Shown here one piece after another: positions 16,192 through 24,545 of a stretch of 64,000 nt of DNA. Each line of letters begins with the position of its first letter. The stretch's first letter is position 1. Origin of the DNA: UBA2112 sp964596695 (lineage in GTDB: Bacteria; Patescibacteriota; Saccharimonadia; Saccharimonadales; Saccharimonadaceae). The notes beneath the pieces were generated by a model. The model was not told the DNA's origin, made no database searches, and saw only the letters and a list, made by a program, of their open reading frames with translations. Location: positions 1 to 64,000 of the forward strand of contig CAZQVE010000004.1 of NCBI GenBank assembly GCA_964596695.1. Reading direction: 5' to 3'. The position numbers and the translations under genes are program-made.

Positions 16192-17931
16192 TTATCCTTT
16201 TGGAGCTAACTTTAAGTACTTAAGCAGCCAGTTTGAAATATCGAGGAAAATCGGAGCAGCATCATGTGCGCCGCCAAGATTCATATCTTTACCTGACACC
16301 TGTACCATTATGACATATCGCGGCCTATTATCGCCGCCAAATCCGATATATGTTCCTGTCGTCTGCTGGAACGAATAATGCCCATCCACGAGAGCTTGCG
16401 ACGTACCCGTCTTGCCGCCAACATGGTAGCCCGGGGGGTCGATACCACCGTTGTCGTGACGATCAATCTCAAGCATCTGCCTTACCTGTGCCGACGTACT
16501 CTGCTTGACTACCCGCCGCGCTGGCTTTGCGTCCGCTTGCGAAAAGGTGCCATCAGCCCCTACGGTACCGGCGAGAACCGTAGGCTGATGATATGAGCCG
16601 CCGTTTATGATTGAACTGAAGGCTGCAGCCATCTGTACCATCGTAATGTCCATTCCCTGCCCAAAGACCATGTTTGCGTATCGAACGGCATTTCCCTGCA
16701 CTTTATCAGGTGAAATAATAATCCCCGGCGATTCCCCCGCAAGCTCAATACCGGTCAGCTGACCGAATCCGAAACGATCATGAAAATAATTATATATGGT
16801 ATCTCGTGCCTGTCTCGTGATACGTGATCCATCGCCGAGCCGCTGCGCTACCGTTACCACGCCCGTGTTCAGCGAATCTGTTAGCACCGTCTGCATCGTC
16901 TGAATACCAAGCGCCTCGGTGGTTGACGCGTTCTGTATCGTCGTGTCTTGAACACGTATCGTACCCCTGTTGTTGTAGGTTGAAGACGGTGTAATAACAC
17001 CCTGATCGATACCCGCCGCGATAGTGAGCGACTTGACGACTGAACCCGCCTCGTACGGAGCCGCGATCGTCGCATTTCGATAGACGCCAGGATCTTCCAC
17101 TTGTCCGTACTTCGTCGGATCGTAGGTTGGCAAATTCGCCATCGCCATAATCTTGCCAGACTGCGGATCCATGACGACAACGCTGCCGTTCGTTGCGCCG
17201 GATTTTTTCAACCCCGCAGCAAGCGCCTTTTCGGTAAATGACTGGATATTGCGATCGACTGTCAATACGATATTGTCGCCGTTTTTCGCGGGTCTATCTA
17301 TGTTTTTGTCGCCAATCGTCAACGGTACGCCGCTAACATCAGTCACCGTTTTCAGTAATCCGTCATGACCCGTCAGACGATCGTTCAGCGCGCCCTCGAC
17401 ACCGTACTGACCCTTCCCTGCGGCATTTACGAAACCGAGCGTCTGTGCCGCCAGGCTACTCTCTGGATAAACGCGTTGTGACGTCTCCTGGAATCCGATT
17501 CCATTCAAATTTTCTTTTTTGATAAGTTCCGCCTGATGCCTTGTCAGCTTCGTGCCGAGAATCTGATATCGGCTGTCCTTACGATTTAAAAGATCATCCA
17601 GATGCGGACGTAAATTGCCACCGGCAACGCGGCGGATAACATCAAGTACTTTTGATTTATCCGTTACTGTTACCGGATCGGCGAATAGCGTATAAATCGT
17701 TTGGTTCACGACCAATGGGACCGGAGTTGTGCCGTCCATGGCATAGATAAGGCCGCGTTTAGCTGGTATGGTCAGTGGTTTTATTTGTTCCGCCGCAGCC
17801 TCCGCAACATATTCGCTATGCATGATGATCTGCAGATAAAATAGCCGCGCCACGAAGATGGCCATCATAACAAGCAAAAGGATAGCCAGAACGATTGAAC
17901 GGCTACCTTTTTGAAACGATAGTAACTGCAT
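16192..17931 (-). CDS. ftsI: division penicillin-binding protein (FtsI/PBP2-like transpeptidase)
   Basis: Class B penicillin-binding protein that cross-links septal peptidoglycan. The 579-residue product has one N-terminal membrane helix (about residues 12-34), a dimerisation region (IPAKRGLIY...) and the transpeptidase domain with SVVK in AGSVVKSL, SLN in DSLNTG, and KTG in VGGKTGTSQ. All catalytic motifs are intact. It lies between the FtsL-like gene and mraY with six and two bases of spacing, which supports the division-specific role. Confidence 0.93.
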   Translation of the reverse strand: MQLLSFQKGSRSIVLAILLLVMMAIFVARLFYLQIIMHSEYVAEAAAEQIKPLTIPAKRGLIYAMDGTTPVPLVVNQTIYTLFADPVTVTDKSKVLDVIRRVAGGNLRPHLDDLLNRKDSRYQILGTKLTRHQAELIKKENLNGIGFQETSQRVYPESSLAAQTLGFVNAAGKGQYGVEGALNDRLTGHDGLLKTVTDVSGVPLTIGDKNIDRPAKNGDNIVLTVDRNIQSFTEKALAAGLKKSGATNGSVVVMDPQSGKIMAMANLPTYDPTKYGQVEDPGVYRNATIAAPYEAGSVVKSLTIAAGIDQGVITPSSTYNNRGTIRVQDTTIQNASTTEALGIQTMQTVLTDSLNTGVVTVAQRLGDGSRITRQARDTIYNYFHDRFGFGQLTGIELAGESPGIIISPDKVQGNAVRYANMVFGQGMDITMVQMAAAFSSIINGGSYHQPTVLAGTVGADGTFSQADAKPARRVVKQSTSAQVRQMLEIDRHDNGGIDPPGYHVGGKTGTSQALVDGHYSFQQTTGTYIGFGGDNRPRYVIMVQVSGKDMNLGGAHDAAPIFLDISNWLLKYLKLAPKG

Positions 17932-17937
17932 AAATAC

Positions 17938-18288
17938 CTAGTTAACGTAATCTGTGGCCGCTGGAGTGGTCATAGCTTTTGCTACGTTAGAATTTTGTAC
18001 CGCCTCCAGTGCCGTCAGCCGTGCATTTTCAACCTCGAGATCGCTCTTCTTCGTTGAAAGCTCTGCGATCTGATTGTCGATTTTTTGTGCTTCATAGTCA
18101 TAGCTAGTCGCACGTGTAGCCTGTGTTATGTAGACAAGCCCAAGGACGGTAATCATCAGTGCAACCAGTGCCGTATGCGCGACCGGGCCCAGTTTGACAC
18201 TGGAGACAAATGCAACTGTATTTTGATTGCGATTCCAGTTGGCTTGGCGCCTGCTGGAGTAAAATTGCGTAGTTGTTTGGTAGGACAT
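17938..18288 (-). CDS. ftsL: FtsL-like divisome membrane protein
   Basis: The 116-residue product has a basic, Gln/Asn-rich cytoplasmic tail, one membrane helix (about residues 37-57) and a coiled coil (YEAQKIDNQIAELSTKKSDLEVENARL), the layout of FtsL. Position between rsmH and the division PBP matches ftsL in other dcw clusters. Sequence is not diagnostic, as usual for FtsL. A 240-base structured region with a tiny ORF separates it from rsmH. Confidence 0.75.
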   Translation of the reverse strand: MSYQTTTQFYSSRRQANWNRNQNTVAFVSSVKLGPVAHTALVALMITVLGLVYITQATRATSYDYEAQKIDNQIAELSTKKSDLEVENARLTALEAVQNSNVAKAMTTPAATDYVN

Positions 18289-18329
18289 GTGGTGGATCTC
18301 TGTTTGTTTTTTATGTTTGTTTTGTCATA

Positions 18330-18421
18330 GCTTGCGCGGGTGATTCCGCTCGCGGATTGGCATCAGCCGCGCAAGCCAGCGAGCCGCTTTTCGCACGAGT
18401 GCGGTCTAACGGATCGCTCGC
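18330..18421 (-). other. highly structured leader before ftsL
   Basis: A 10-bp stem (18330-18339 with 18367-18376, GCTTGCGCGG/CCGCGCAAGC) is followed by a nested set of stems, GCGAGC/GCTCGC (18379-18384, 18416-18421) enclosing CGCA/TGCG. No U-tract follows, so it is more likely a cis-acting RNA structure or repeat than a terminator. Confidence 0.5.
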
Positions 18422-18435
18422 CTACGGTAGGCTTT

Positions 18436-18501
18436 CTACTTGAAACGGACGGTGACTTTCGTGTCGACCGATTCGTTCCTTACCGGAATGTGAATTGGCA
18501 T
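18436..18501 (-). CDS. candidate 21-residue leader peptide between rsmH and ftsL
   Basis: An ATG at 18499-18501 with AGGAGG nine bases upstream (18511-18516) opens a 21-codon frame ending in TAG. The peptide begins MPIHIPVRNESVDTK and ends VRFK. The Shine-Dalgarno is among the strongest in the cluster, which argues for translation. It ends 15 bases before the structured region ahead of ftsL, so it may set the folding or translation of that leader. No family recognised. Confidence 0.4.
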   Translation of the reverse strand: MPIHIPVRNESVDTKVTVRFK

Positions 18502-18528
18502 GTGGTGCTGCCTCCTCTTTTGTTTGTT

Positions 18529-19425
18529 TTAAATTTTCACTGCGGCTCGCAGTTTAGCGCTGCGGGCACGCGGATTGTGAACGTCATGTGTTGCTCCGTC
18601 GATCGGTTTTTTTGTCAGAAGGCGTAGCTCGGCTTCAAAGCCTGCATCACGCTGATCGATAAAATATCGTTTGACCAGACGGTCTTCTAGGCTGTGAAAG
18701 CTTATTACCCCTACCCTGCCGCCAGAACTAAGAAGTTTTGGTAGCAGCGGCAAGACTTCTTCGACTTGCTGCAGCTCTTGGTTGACCGCAATACGGAGCG
18801 ATTGGAACGTGCGCGTGGCTGGATGGGTTTTACCCCATTTACCACGAATGGTTTGCTTGATCAGATCAGCGAGTTCTCCTGTTTCACTTAATGGCCGCGC
18901 CTTTACGATCGCTTCCGCGATGCGCTTAGCAACGGACGGCGATTCTTCGCCGTACTGCCGTATAATACGCGTCAGTTCACCTGCCGAAGCAGTGTTCACT
19001 AGTTGTTTCGCCGTCATTTCCTGACGCCGATCCATGCGCATATCTAGCGGTCCGCTGTTTGTAAAAGAAAACCCTCGTTCGCTCTGATCGAGCTGTGGTG
19101 ACGACACCCCCAGATCGATTAATACGACATCAAACTGTTTTCCCTCGTCTATCAGTTGCTTTGCAGCACTGACAAAGTCGGTATGCAGTAGCCGAGCGCT
19201 CTTCTCCTCGAATCTCGCAAGATGTGAAATCGCGAAGTCGTCACGGTCGACCAATGTAGTACCTGCTTCGTTGCCCGTCCTGTCTATGAATGCTTGCGCA
19301 TGTCCGCCATAACCCGCAGTCAGATCGAGATAGCTCTCGCCCTTCTGAGGATCCAGCAGCTCCAGCGTTGCATCCAGTAAAACCGGAATATGCAAGTCCG
19401 CATGTGGTGGGTGTACTTTACTCAT
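18529..19425 (-). CDS. rsmH: 16S rRNA (cytosine1402-N4)-methyltransferase RsmH
   Basis: Methylates N4 of C1402 in 16S rRNA using SAM. The 298-residue product has the signature HIPVLLDATLELL, the SAM motif LDLTAGYGGHAQAF, IDLGVSSPQLDQSERGFSF, DMRMD and ISFHSLEDRLVKRYF. GAGGAGAG precedes the ATG directly. It is the second gene of the dcw cluster; the gap to mraZ is 365 bases and structured. Confidence 0.95.
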   Translation of the reverse strand: MSKVHPPHADLHIPVLLDATLELLDPQKGESYLDLTAGYGGHAQAFIDRTGNEAGTTLVDRDDFAISHLARFEEKSARLLHTDFVSAAKQLIDEGKQFDVVLIDLGVSSPQLDQSERGFSFTNSGPLDMRMDRRQEMTAKQLVNTASAGELTRIIRQYGEESPSVAKRIAEAIVKARPLSETGELADLIKQTIRGKWGKTHPATRTFQSLRIAVNQELQQVEEVLPLLPKLLSSGGRVGVISFHSLEDRLVKRYFIDQRDAGFEAELRLLTKKPIDGATHDVHNPRARSAKLRAAVKI

Positions 19426-19790
19426 CTCTCCTCTATATTACTACAGAAGAGTCGTTTGAAAGCGCGTACTACAGCGAGGCATCGAAGCGATTCGCCGAGA
19501 TGGCGCTTTCAAACTCGAGATCACCTAACTGATAACAGCGCTATTTGTTTTTTGGTGTGTTTGTTTTAGATATAAGTGTCGATGACAATGCGTTACAGTG
19601 TAACTCATGTAGCTGTCATCGTTGAGAGACTTATGTGTTGTGAGGTGGAGTTTTTTTGGGAGGTGTGTTTTGAGGAAGGTGCGTCCGGTCTTTTTTCATT
19701 AGATGTGGTTCCGGGATTTTTCCACGCACTGTTACCAGATAGTTGATCTCGAGAGTTTTGGTTGTTAAAGAACCGGCAAAAACCAGCCTC
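19426..19790 (-). other. gene-free structured spacer between mraZ and rsmH
   Basis: No ORF with a ribosome-binding site is seen. Two folded units stand out: a perfect 12-bp stem (GTTTGAAAGCGC 19454-19465 with 19503-19514) and an 8-bp stem (CGATGACA 19580-19587 with TGTCATCG 19614-19621) that encloses GTTAC/GTAAC. T-runs follow on neither transcribed side, so they are not simple terminators. Confidence 0.55.
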
Positions 19791-20162
19791 TTAATCCGGG
19801 GTATCGGGAGCCATTACCCGCCAGTAGCTACCGGCGCGAACAGCGACGAGATCCCGTTTGATTCCAGCATAATCCAGCAGATGCTGCTCGACGGTTACCC
19901 TACCCTGCTTGATATCAAGCGAGGCGCTGGTTTTACCGCGACGAAAGCGGACGTTAACGTCAGCTATTCGCTCGTCGAGAATACTGCCCTTTAGCTCTGG
20001 CTCTACCTCGTTGTCCCACGTTGCCTGCGGATACATATGGAGGTACGAGCCAAACCCGCGAGTCATCACGACGCCAGATGCAAATTCATCACGCAGCTCA
20101 ACGGGCATAGTCAGACGACGTTTGTCATCGAGCTTGCGTTCAAAGTAATCTACACTTGGCAC
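19791..20162 (-). CDS. mraZ: transcriptional repressor MraZ
   Basis: Represses the dcw operon by binding repeated TGGG-type boxes. The 123-residue product has two MraZ/SpoVT-AbrB-like repeats, with KLDDKRRLTMPVELRDEF at about residues 10-27 matching the family D-x-K-x-R-x-x-x-P signature, and a second half with LDIKQGRVTV. The start is the GTG at 20160-20162 after GGGG. Three exactly phased boxes lie upstream at 20241-20265 over the promoter, consistent with autoregulation. Confidence 0.9.
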   Translation of the reverse strand: MPSVDYFERKLDDKRRLTMPVELRDEFASGVVMTRGFGSYLHMYPQATWDNEVEPELKGSILDERIADVNVRFRRGKTSASLDIKQGRVTVEQHLLDYAGIKRDLVAVRAGSYWRVMAPDTPD

Positions 20163-20230
20163 CTTGGATTCCCCTTCGGGTGGAGTTGATTAGTTTTTAA
20201 ATGTGGTTTTTGTGTTTATTGCCACTGGCT

Positions 20231-20265
20231 TTATGATACTACCCACAATTACCCACTACAACCCC
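20231..20265 (-). promoter_or_regulatory. dcw promoter with three MraZ boxes
   Basis: On the minus strand TGGG words recur at an exact 10-base period (ACCC at 20241, 20251 and 20261 on the plus strand). They overlap a promoter with -35-like TTGTAG and -10 TATCAT. This is the known form of MraZ operators: tandem TGGG-type boxes 10 bases apart. Confidence 0.8.
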
Positions 20266-20296
20266 CAATTTTGACTTTTCTCTTAAAATGAAGCGT

Positions 20297-20320
20297 GTTA
20301 TCCACAAATCTGTGGATAAC
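20297..20320. promoter_or_regulatory. inverted pair of perfect DnaA boxes
   Basis: TTATCCACA and its reverse complement TGTGGATAA face each other across AATC, with one more matching base at each end. The 10-bp arms also form a hairpin that could end transcription from the HAD gene, though no U-tract follows closely. Confidence 0.6.
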
Positions 20321-20365
20321 TCAAAAAATAGCGGTATATGTAGGGTCGCCTACCCTCGACCACCA

Positions 20366-21052
20366 CTAAAGGTTTGTAATGACGGAGCGCAGGTCGTCGT
20401 AACGACTCACGTTTCCCGGCACTTCTCCTCGCTGGGACGGGAGCTCGTGTGCTGGATCCAGAACCCAATACCCTACCGACGGCTCGGTAGGAAAGTCAGC
20501 GAAGCTCACGGCTTTGTCATCAATCATCACTATACGCTCGACATTACCTCCGCCAAGCTCATGCGGCAGACGAAACAATCCATCCGGCTGCTGCCAGTTA
20601 CGGATGAACCTTCCTTTTTCTTTGTGTTCCATAATGATATGCCCCACATGATTGAACCCTGCCGCCGTCAGTTTTATGCGTTGCCACAATGGGTTGCCGT
20701 ACGTCAATATGCCGTAACGCTTGCCGTTCGCGGCTAACCACTCCAGCAGCTCTGATGCACCGGGAAGCAAGTAGTTCAGTGCGCGAGACTCATGAATATA
20801 CCGTTTTTCCAGCTTTGACCATTTCTCGCCTTCGCCGACATCGGCTAGATGATCCCGTACGTAGCTGGCCGTGTCAAATGAATCACCGCGGGCCTTGACG
20901 TCTTCGTGCGCTTTATTTATTTGCTCTGCGGGAATATGGATGTAGTCCTCTGCAATCTCGATGAACACTTCGAGAAGCTTGTCCGAATCGGCAAGTGTGC
21001 GATCAAAATCAACGATGTAAAATTCACTCTTTTGTGTGTTTGACATGGTCAT
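20366..21052 (-). CDS. HAD-superfamily hydrolase
   Basis: The 228-residue product has the HAD nucleophile motif DFDRTLADSD near residues 15-24, a motif II-like LTYGNPL and a motif IV-like IVMIDDK, with a helical cap between them. The first motif has Arg in place of the usual Gly (DFDRT). Substrate cannot be told from sequence. The gene overlaps yvcK by 29 bases (start 21052; an ATG at 21046 is equally possible), so both are likely co-transcribed. Confidence 0.8.
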   Translation of the reverse strand: MTMSNTQKSEFYIVDFDRTLADSDKLLEVFIEIAEDYIHIPAEQINKAHEDVKARGDSFDTASYVRDHLADVGEGEKWSKLEKRYIHESRALNYLLPGASELLEWLAANGKRYGILTYGNPLWQRIKLTAAGFNHVGHIIMEHKEKGRFIRNWQQPDGLFRLPHELGGGNVERIVMIDDKAVSFADFPTEPSVGYWVLDPAHELPSQRGEVPGNVSRYDDLRSVITNL

Positions 21053-22055
21053 ATAGCTCGATTATAGCATCGGCAAGTGCTTGTGTATCATGGCGAATCA
21101 ATGAGTGGACTACGGGCAGAACCTCAGACGTATTTGGCTGAGCAACCCTACTCAGAAAATTACCACCAATGGCTTTGTAGTGCTTAGAGTCAAGCGCGTC
21201 TTTGTCTACCACCAACACATGCGCTCCTTCGGTTTCGCGGTATTTTTCAGCTAGCTCTGGACTAGGAACCTGTTCGTTGTACAGAACGTAGTCGAGGATC
21301 TCATTGCCAGCAAACCGCTCTATCTCGGCTGCGTGATCGCTGACCGTAAAACCGTCGGTCTGCCCCTTTTTCGTGACAAGATTAGCTACGTAGACCACCT
21401 TTGCTTTCGTTTCTTGCAATGCAGTACCTATCTCGTCGATAACAAGCAGCGGTCCGAGTGATGTGTATAGGTCGCCAGGAGCAACAACGATCATATCGGC
21501 CTCACGAATCGCATTTACCGCATGTGGATTCGCCTTCGCTTCAGGAACCAATGAAAGCGTCGCCGTTCGAGGATCGTTGCGAAAATAATTCGCATCGATA
21601 ACCCTCTCCCCATGTAGCGTTAGCGTCGCGTCAGCCCATTCCATCTGCAGTCGTACGTCGTCAAATGTTGCGGGTAATACCCTTCCCTTTACGTTCAATA
21701 TCTCCGACGCCTTCTCGACCGCGTCTCCAAAGTTACCCGAAACTTTTTCAAGCGCACTAAGAAAGAGGTTCCCAAAGGCATGTCCGGCAAATGTCCCCTC
21801 TTCGAACCGATAGTTGAAAAGATCGCGAAGTTTTGACGAATTACTAAGCGCAACCAGGCACTGTCGAACATCTCCTGGTGGCAACACACCCAACTCATCC
21901 CGGAGCACACCGGTACTTCCCCCATCATCAACCATATTGACTATGGCGGTCAGGTCAACGTTACGCCGTTTTAGGGCACTTAGCAACGTAAAGCTACCCG
22001 TCCCTCCGCCGATAACAGTAATCTTGAGTTTGGTTGGCGCAAGTGGCTCGTTCAT
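21024..22055 (-). CDS. yvcK: YvcK/GluE family UDP-sugar-binding protein
   Basis: YvcK proteins bind UDP-GlcNAc and adjust carbon flow and cell-wall synthesis. The 343-residue product shows ITVIGGGTGSFTLLSAL at the N terminus, VNMVDDGGSTGVLRDELG, PPGDVRQCLVAL and VVAPGDLYTSLGPLL, all typical of the CofD-like fold. I place the start at 22055 because TATACT (22063-22068) ends seven bases upstream and the longer frame would run through that box. Its transcript should be leaderless. Proximity to the dcw cluster suits its role. Confidence 0.9.
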   Translation of the reverse strand: MNEPLAPTKLKITVIGGGTGSFTLLSALKRRNVDLTAIVNMVDDGGSTGVLRDELGVLPPGDVRQCLVALSNSSKLRDLFNYRFEEGTFAGHAFGNLFLSALEKVSGNFGDAVEKASEILNVKGRVLPATFDDVRLQMEWADATLTLHGERVIDANYFRNDPRTATLSLVPEAKANPHAVNAIREADMIVVAPGDLYTSLGPLLVIDEIGTALQETKAKVVYVANLVTKKGQTDGFTVSDHAAEIERFAGNEILDYVLYNEQVPSPELAEKYRETEGAHVLVVDKDALDSKHYKAIGGNFLSRVAQPNTSEVLPVVHSLIRHDTQALADAIIELYDHVKHTKE

Positions 22056-22062
22056 GTGTTCC

Positions 22063-22108
22063 AGTATAGCACCCCGCTTCATGGCACATGAGACGTCGAT
22101 GTTATAAT
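22063..22108. promoter_or_regulatory. divergent promoters of yvcK and the LssY_C gene
   Basis: Minus strand: TATACT at 22063-22068 preceded by TGC, seven bases from the yvcK ATG. Plus strand: TATAAT at 22103-22108, ten bases from the ATG at 22119. The two start regions are 35 bases apart. Confidence 0.6.
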
Positions 22109-22118
22109 GGTGGCAGCT

Positions 22119-22967
22119 ATGATTCCATTTATGTTACGTCAGGTCTGGCGCGTCATTATTTTTTTGCTCGGCGCGTTCGCGCTTAATGTGCTTATTGCAA
22201 TTTTTTGGCCAGCATCCGGCAGCCGAATGGCTGTGTTTGCGGCGCTTTTGATTATTTACTGCCTGATGGCTTACATAGTCATCCCGGCGTTGTTTCGTTT
22301 GTATCATTTTCTTATCGAACACGACCATATCCCCCTGTACGCAACGTATGGAGACGGATGGGCGTCGGATCCGGTCAATATTGCCGTAATTACCAAGGGG
22401 CGGCAGCATCTACAAAAAGCAATGAAACAAGCCGGTTGGTACGAGGCGGATCCCAACACGCCGCGTAACAGTCTTCGCGAAGCATGGTCGATCATCTTTA
22501 ATAGGTCTTATCCGAACGCACCAGTAAGTACACTTTATTTATTCAACCGCCGCCATGATATTGCGTTTGAAATTCCCACGAATGACCACATGAGTCCACG
22601 CACTCGCCACCACGTCCGTTTCTGGCGGCTTGAACCGCCGCTGCGCAATCGTCACGACAGGGGGCATTTCGACTTCTGGAGCGGTAAGCTGCTGCAATGG
22701 TTTAGTCGTGAACGCGAGATCTGGATCGGCGCGTCAACCGAAGACTTTCGTCCATTCGACATCCGCTGGCGAACAGGAAGCTTAACTCATGGTGTCAGCC
22801 ACGAAGCCGACCGCGAACGGGATTTTATTATCAAAACCCTCCGCGACCAGAAGCTAGTAAAGTCCGTCGATACGAGCGATCCTGGCGAGCAATTCAAGTT
22901 CCGCGGGCAATCGTTCCGAACAGTCTATACGACCGATGGCAGCATAAAAGTCGTACTTATCAAATAG
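22119..22967 (+). CDS. LssY C-terminal-domain membrane protein
   Basis: The first in-frame ATG (22107) overlaps the TATAAT box, so I use the ATG at 22119, giving 282 residues. Two membrane helices (about residues 9-30 and 34-58) are followed by a region resembling the LssY C-terminal domain: WASDPVNIAVITKGRQHLQKAMKQAGWYEAD, then VSTLYLFNRRHDIAFE and a His/Arg-rich stretch RTRHHVRFWR. The function of the domain is poorly known. Its stop overlaps the stop region of the helicase gene on the other strand by eight bases. Confidence 0.65.
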   Translation: MIPFMLRQVWRVIIFLLGAFALNVLIAIFWPASGSRMAVFAALLIIYCLMAYIVIPALFRLYHFLIEHDHIPLYATYGDGWASDPVNIAVITKGRQHLQKAMKQAGWYEADPNTPRNSLREAWSIIFNRSYPNAPVSTLYLFNRRHDIAFEIPTNDHMSPRTRHHVRFWRLEPPLRNRHDRGHFDFWSGKLLQWFSREREIWIGASTEDFRPFDIRWRTGSLTHGVSHEADRERDFIIKTLRDQKLVKSVDTSDPGEQFKFRGQSFRTVYTTDGSIKVVLIK

Positions 22968-24483
22968 TTACTTCTTCACCAAAATGCTTTTGGAGACGCA
23001 TAACGATACTATTTTCATGCCGACCAAATTTTTTACTCAGTTTTTTCAGTGCGACGCCGTTCTGAAAATCAAGCTTCAGCGCCTCGTCATCATCGTGTGA
23101 CCATGCCCGATATGCGTTCGGGTATGTCTCACGCATTTTTTCTATCTTCTCCGCCCAGTTGCTACTGGTCTTTTTCTTCTTTTCGGGAGACGGTTGCGTC
23201 TTGCGCTTCTCCGCCTTTTTAGTCAAGTGGGCAAACTTCTTTGTGTCATCCACGGTTCTTGCTAATAGCTGCTGGTTGATTGATTGCGCGTCTTCACTCA
23301 CCCGAAGTGCCATGCGGTTTAACCCGGCGAGATATAAGTTGTCTAAGTTTTTTACTCGGCTAAGCGCAACATATCCCATGCCTTCGACAAATGCCTTGCC
23401 GAGATCAATTCGGGCTGCGTCGAGTGTCATCCCCTGCGACTTATGTACCGTGATTGCCCACGCCAACCGCAATGGAACCTGCGTGATTCCAGCCCGTTTC
23501 TTATCACCATCACGGAGCTCCCAACTGTCTGGCAACATAGTAATCGTCCGTCCGTTGCGGAATCGTACGATAGGATAATTTGTCAATACGTCAAAACCTG
23601 TCACGACGCCCAAGCTGCCGTTTGCGTATTTGCGATCTGCCGCATTCTTCACGGCCATAACTAACGCACCTTCTTTGAGCTTCAATTCGGCAGGCGCCAA
23701 CACAGAACGTTGCAAAGATTCGACATAATTTGCCGCCCCCGTCGTTGACTGCGTATAAGTCAGTTCGTCGCCATATAGTTCATCTAGCTTCGCCTGATTG
23801 ATACGATCCACGTCAACGTTCGTCGTATGAAGTTCGGTCAAATCACCTTCCGGCAGCATGGCATCACCTCGCTCAAGCAGTAGCTCCGCATGCCTCCGTC
23901 GTATATCCCCCGCCCTCATGGCATTCAAAATCTCCAGCAACTGTTCATCGTCTTGACGATGTTGCTCCTGTAGGTAGCAGATGGTCGGGTCGAGATCACG
24001 CCATGCATTGCTATAGACGACGAATCCTCCTTGTCGTGAATCACCGCGGTTAATCGGTGGTAATTGGAAAAAATCACCCGACATGATAACTTGAATACCA
24101 CCGAACGGCACGTCCGGCCTCTTGCGGACAAGCCGACACGCCATATCTACCATATCTAAGCGGTAATCATGCAGCATGCTGATTTCATCGATAATTAATA
24201 CGTCTGTTTTTTCTATAATATCGCGGCGACCTTTACTGACATGGTCGGCAAACCCATGCGGTAAATCGTCCAGTACACCGATACCCGCCCAAGAGTGAAT
24301 AGTCGTTCCGCCCAAATGCGTCGCTGCCAAACCGGTCGTTGCTGTTACCGATACATGCTTGCCTTCGGCCTTTGCAATCCGAATAAACTGATTAAGGACA
24401 TACGTCTTACCCGCCCCCGCTGGGCCGGTGAGTAACACGCTTTCTCCAGAAAGCATTATCTCGAGTGCTAATGCTTGATCCAT
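22960..24483 (-). CDS. Pif1-like DNA helicase
   Basis: Superfamily 1B helicase, expected to unwind DNA 5' to 3'. The 507-residue product has Walker A GPAGAGKTYVL near residues 19-29, motif Ia ATTGLAATHLGGTTIHSWAG, DEISML, GDFFQLPP and the C-terminal VHKSQGMTLDAARIDLG and YVALSRVKNLDNLYLAGL. After a Lys-rich linker comes a small helix-turn-helix-like end (WSHDDDEALKLDF, LKKLSKKFGRHENSIVMRL) that may bind DNA. TACAAT ends six bases before the ATG, so the mRNA is probably leaderless. Confidence 0.88.
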   Translation of the reverse strand: MDQALALEIMLSGESVLLTGPAGAGKTYVLNQFIRIAKAEGKHVSVTATTGLAATHLGGTTIHSWAGIGVLDDLPHGFADHVSKGRRDIIEKTDVLIIDEISMLHDYRLDMVDMACRLVRKRPDVPFGGIQVIMSGDFFQLPPINRGDSRQGGFVVYSNAWRDLDPTICYLQEQHRQDDEQLLEILNAMRAGDIRRRHAELLLERGDAMLPEGDLTELHTTNVDVDRINQAKLDELYGDELTYTQSTTGAANYVESLQRSVLAPAELKLKEGALVMAVKNAADRKYANGSLGVVTGFDVLTNYPIVRFRNGRTITMLPDSWELRDGDKKRAGITQVPLRLAWAITVHKSQGMTLDAARIDLGKAFVEGMGYVALSRVKNLDNLYLAGLNRMALRVSEDAQSINQQLLARTVDDTKKFAHLTKKAEKRKTQPSPEKKKKTSSNWAEKIEKMRETYPNAYRAWSHDDDEALKLDFQNGVALKKLSKKFGRHENSIVMRLQKHFGEEVTI

Positions 24484-24489
24484 CTGTCT

Positions 24490-24539
24490 ATTGTATCAGT
24501 TTTTCCGCGCTTGCCTAAAGGCTACATATTGCTTATGCT
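24490..24539. promoter_or_regulatory. divergent leaderless promoters of the helicase and pilin genes
   Basis: Minus strand: TACAAT at 24490-24495, six bases from the helicase ATG. Plus strand: TTGCCT (24511-24516), 17 bases, TATGCT (24534-24539), six bases from the pilin ATG at 24546. Confidence 0.6.
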
Positions 24540-24545
24540 TATATT

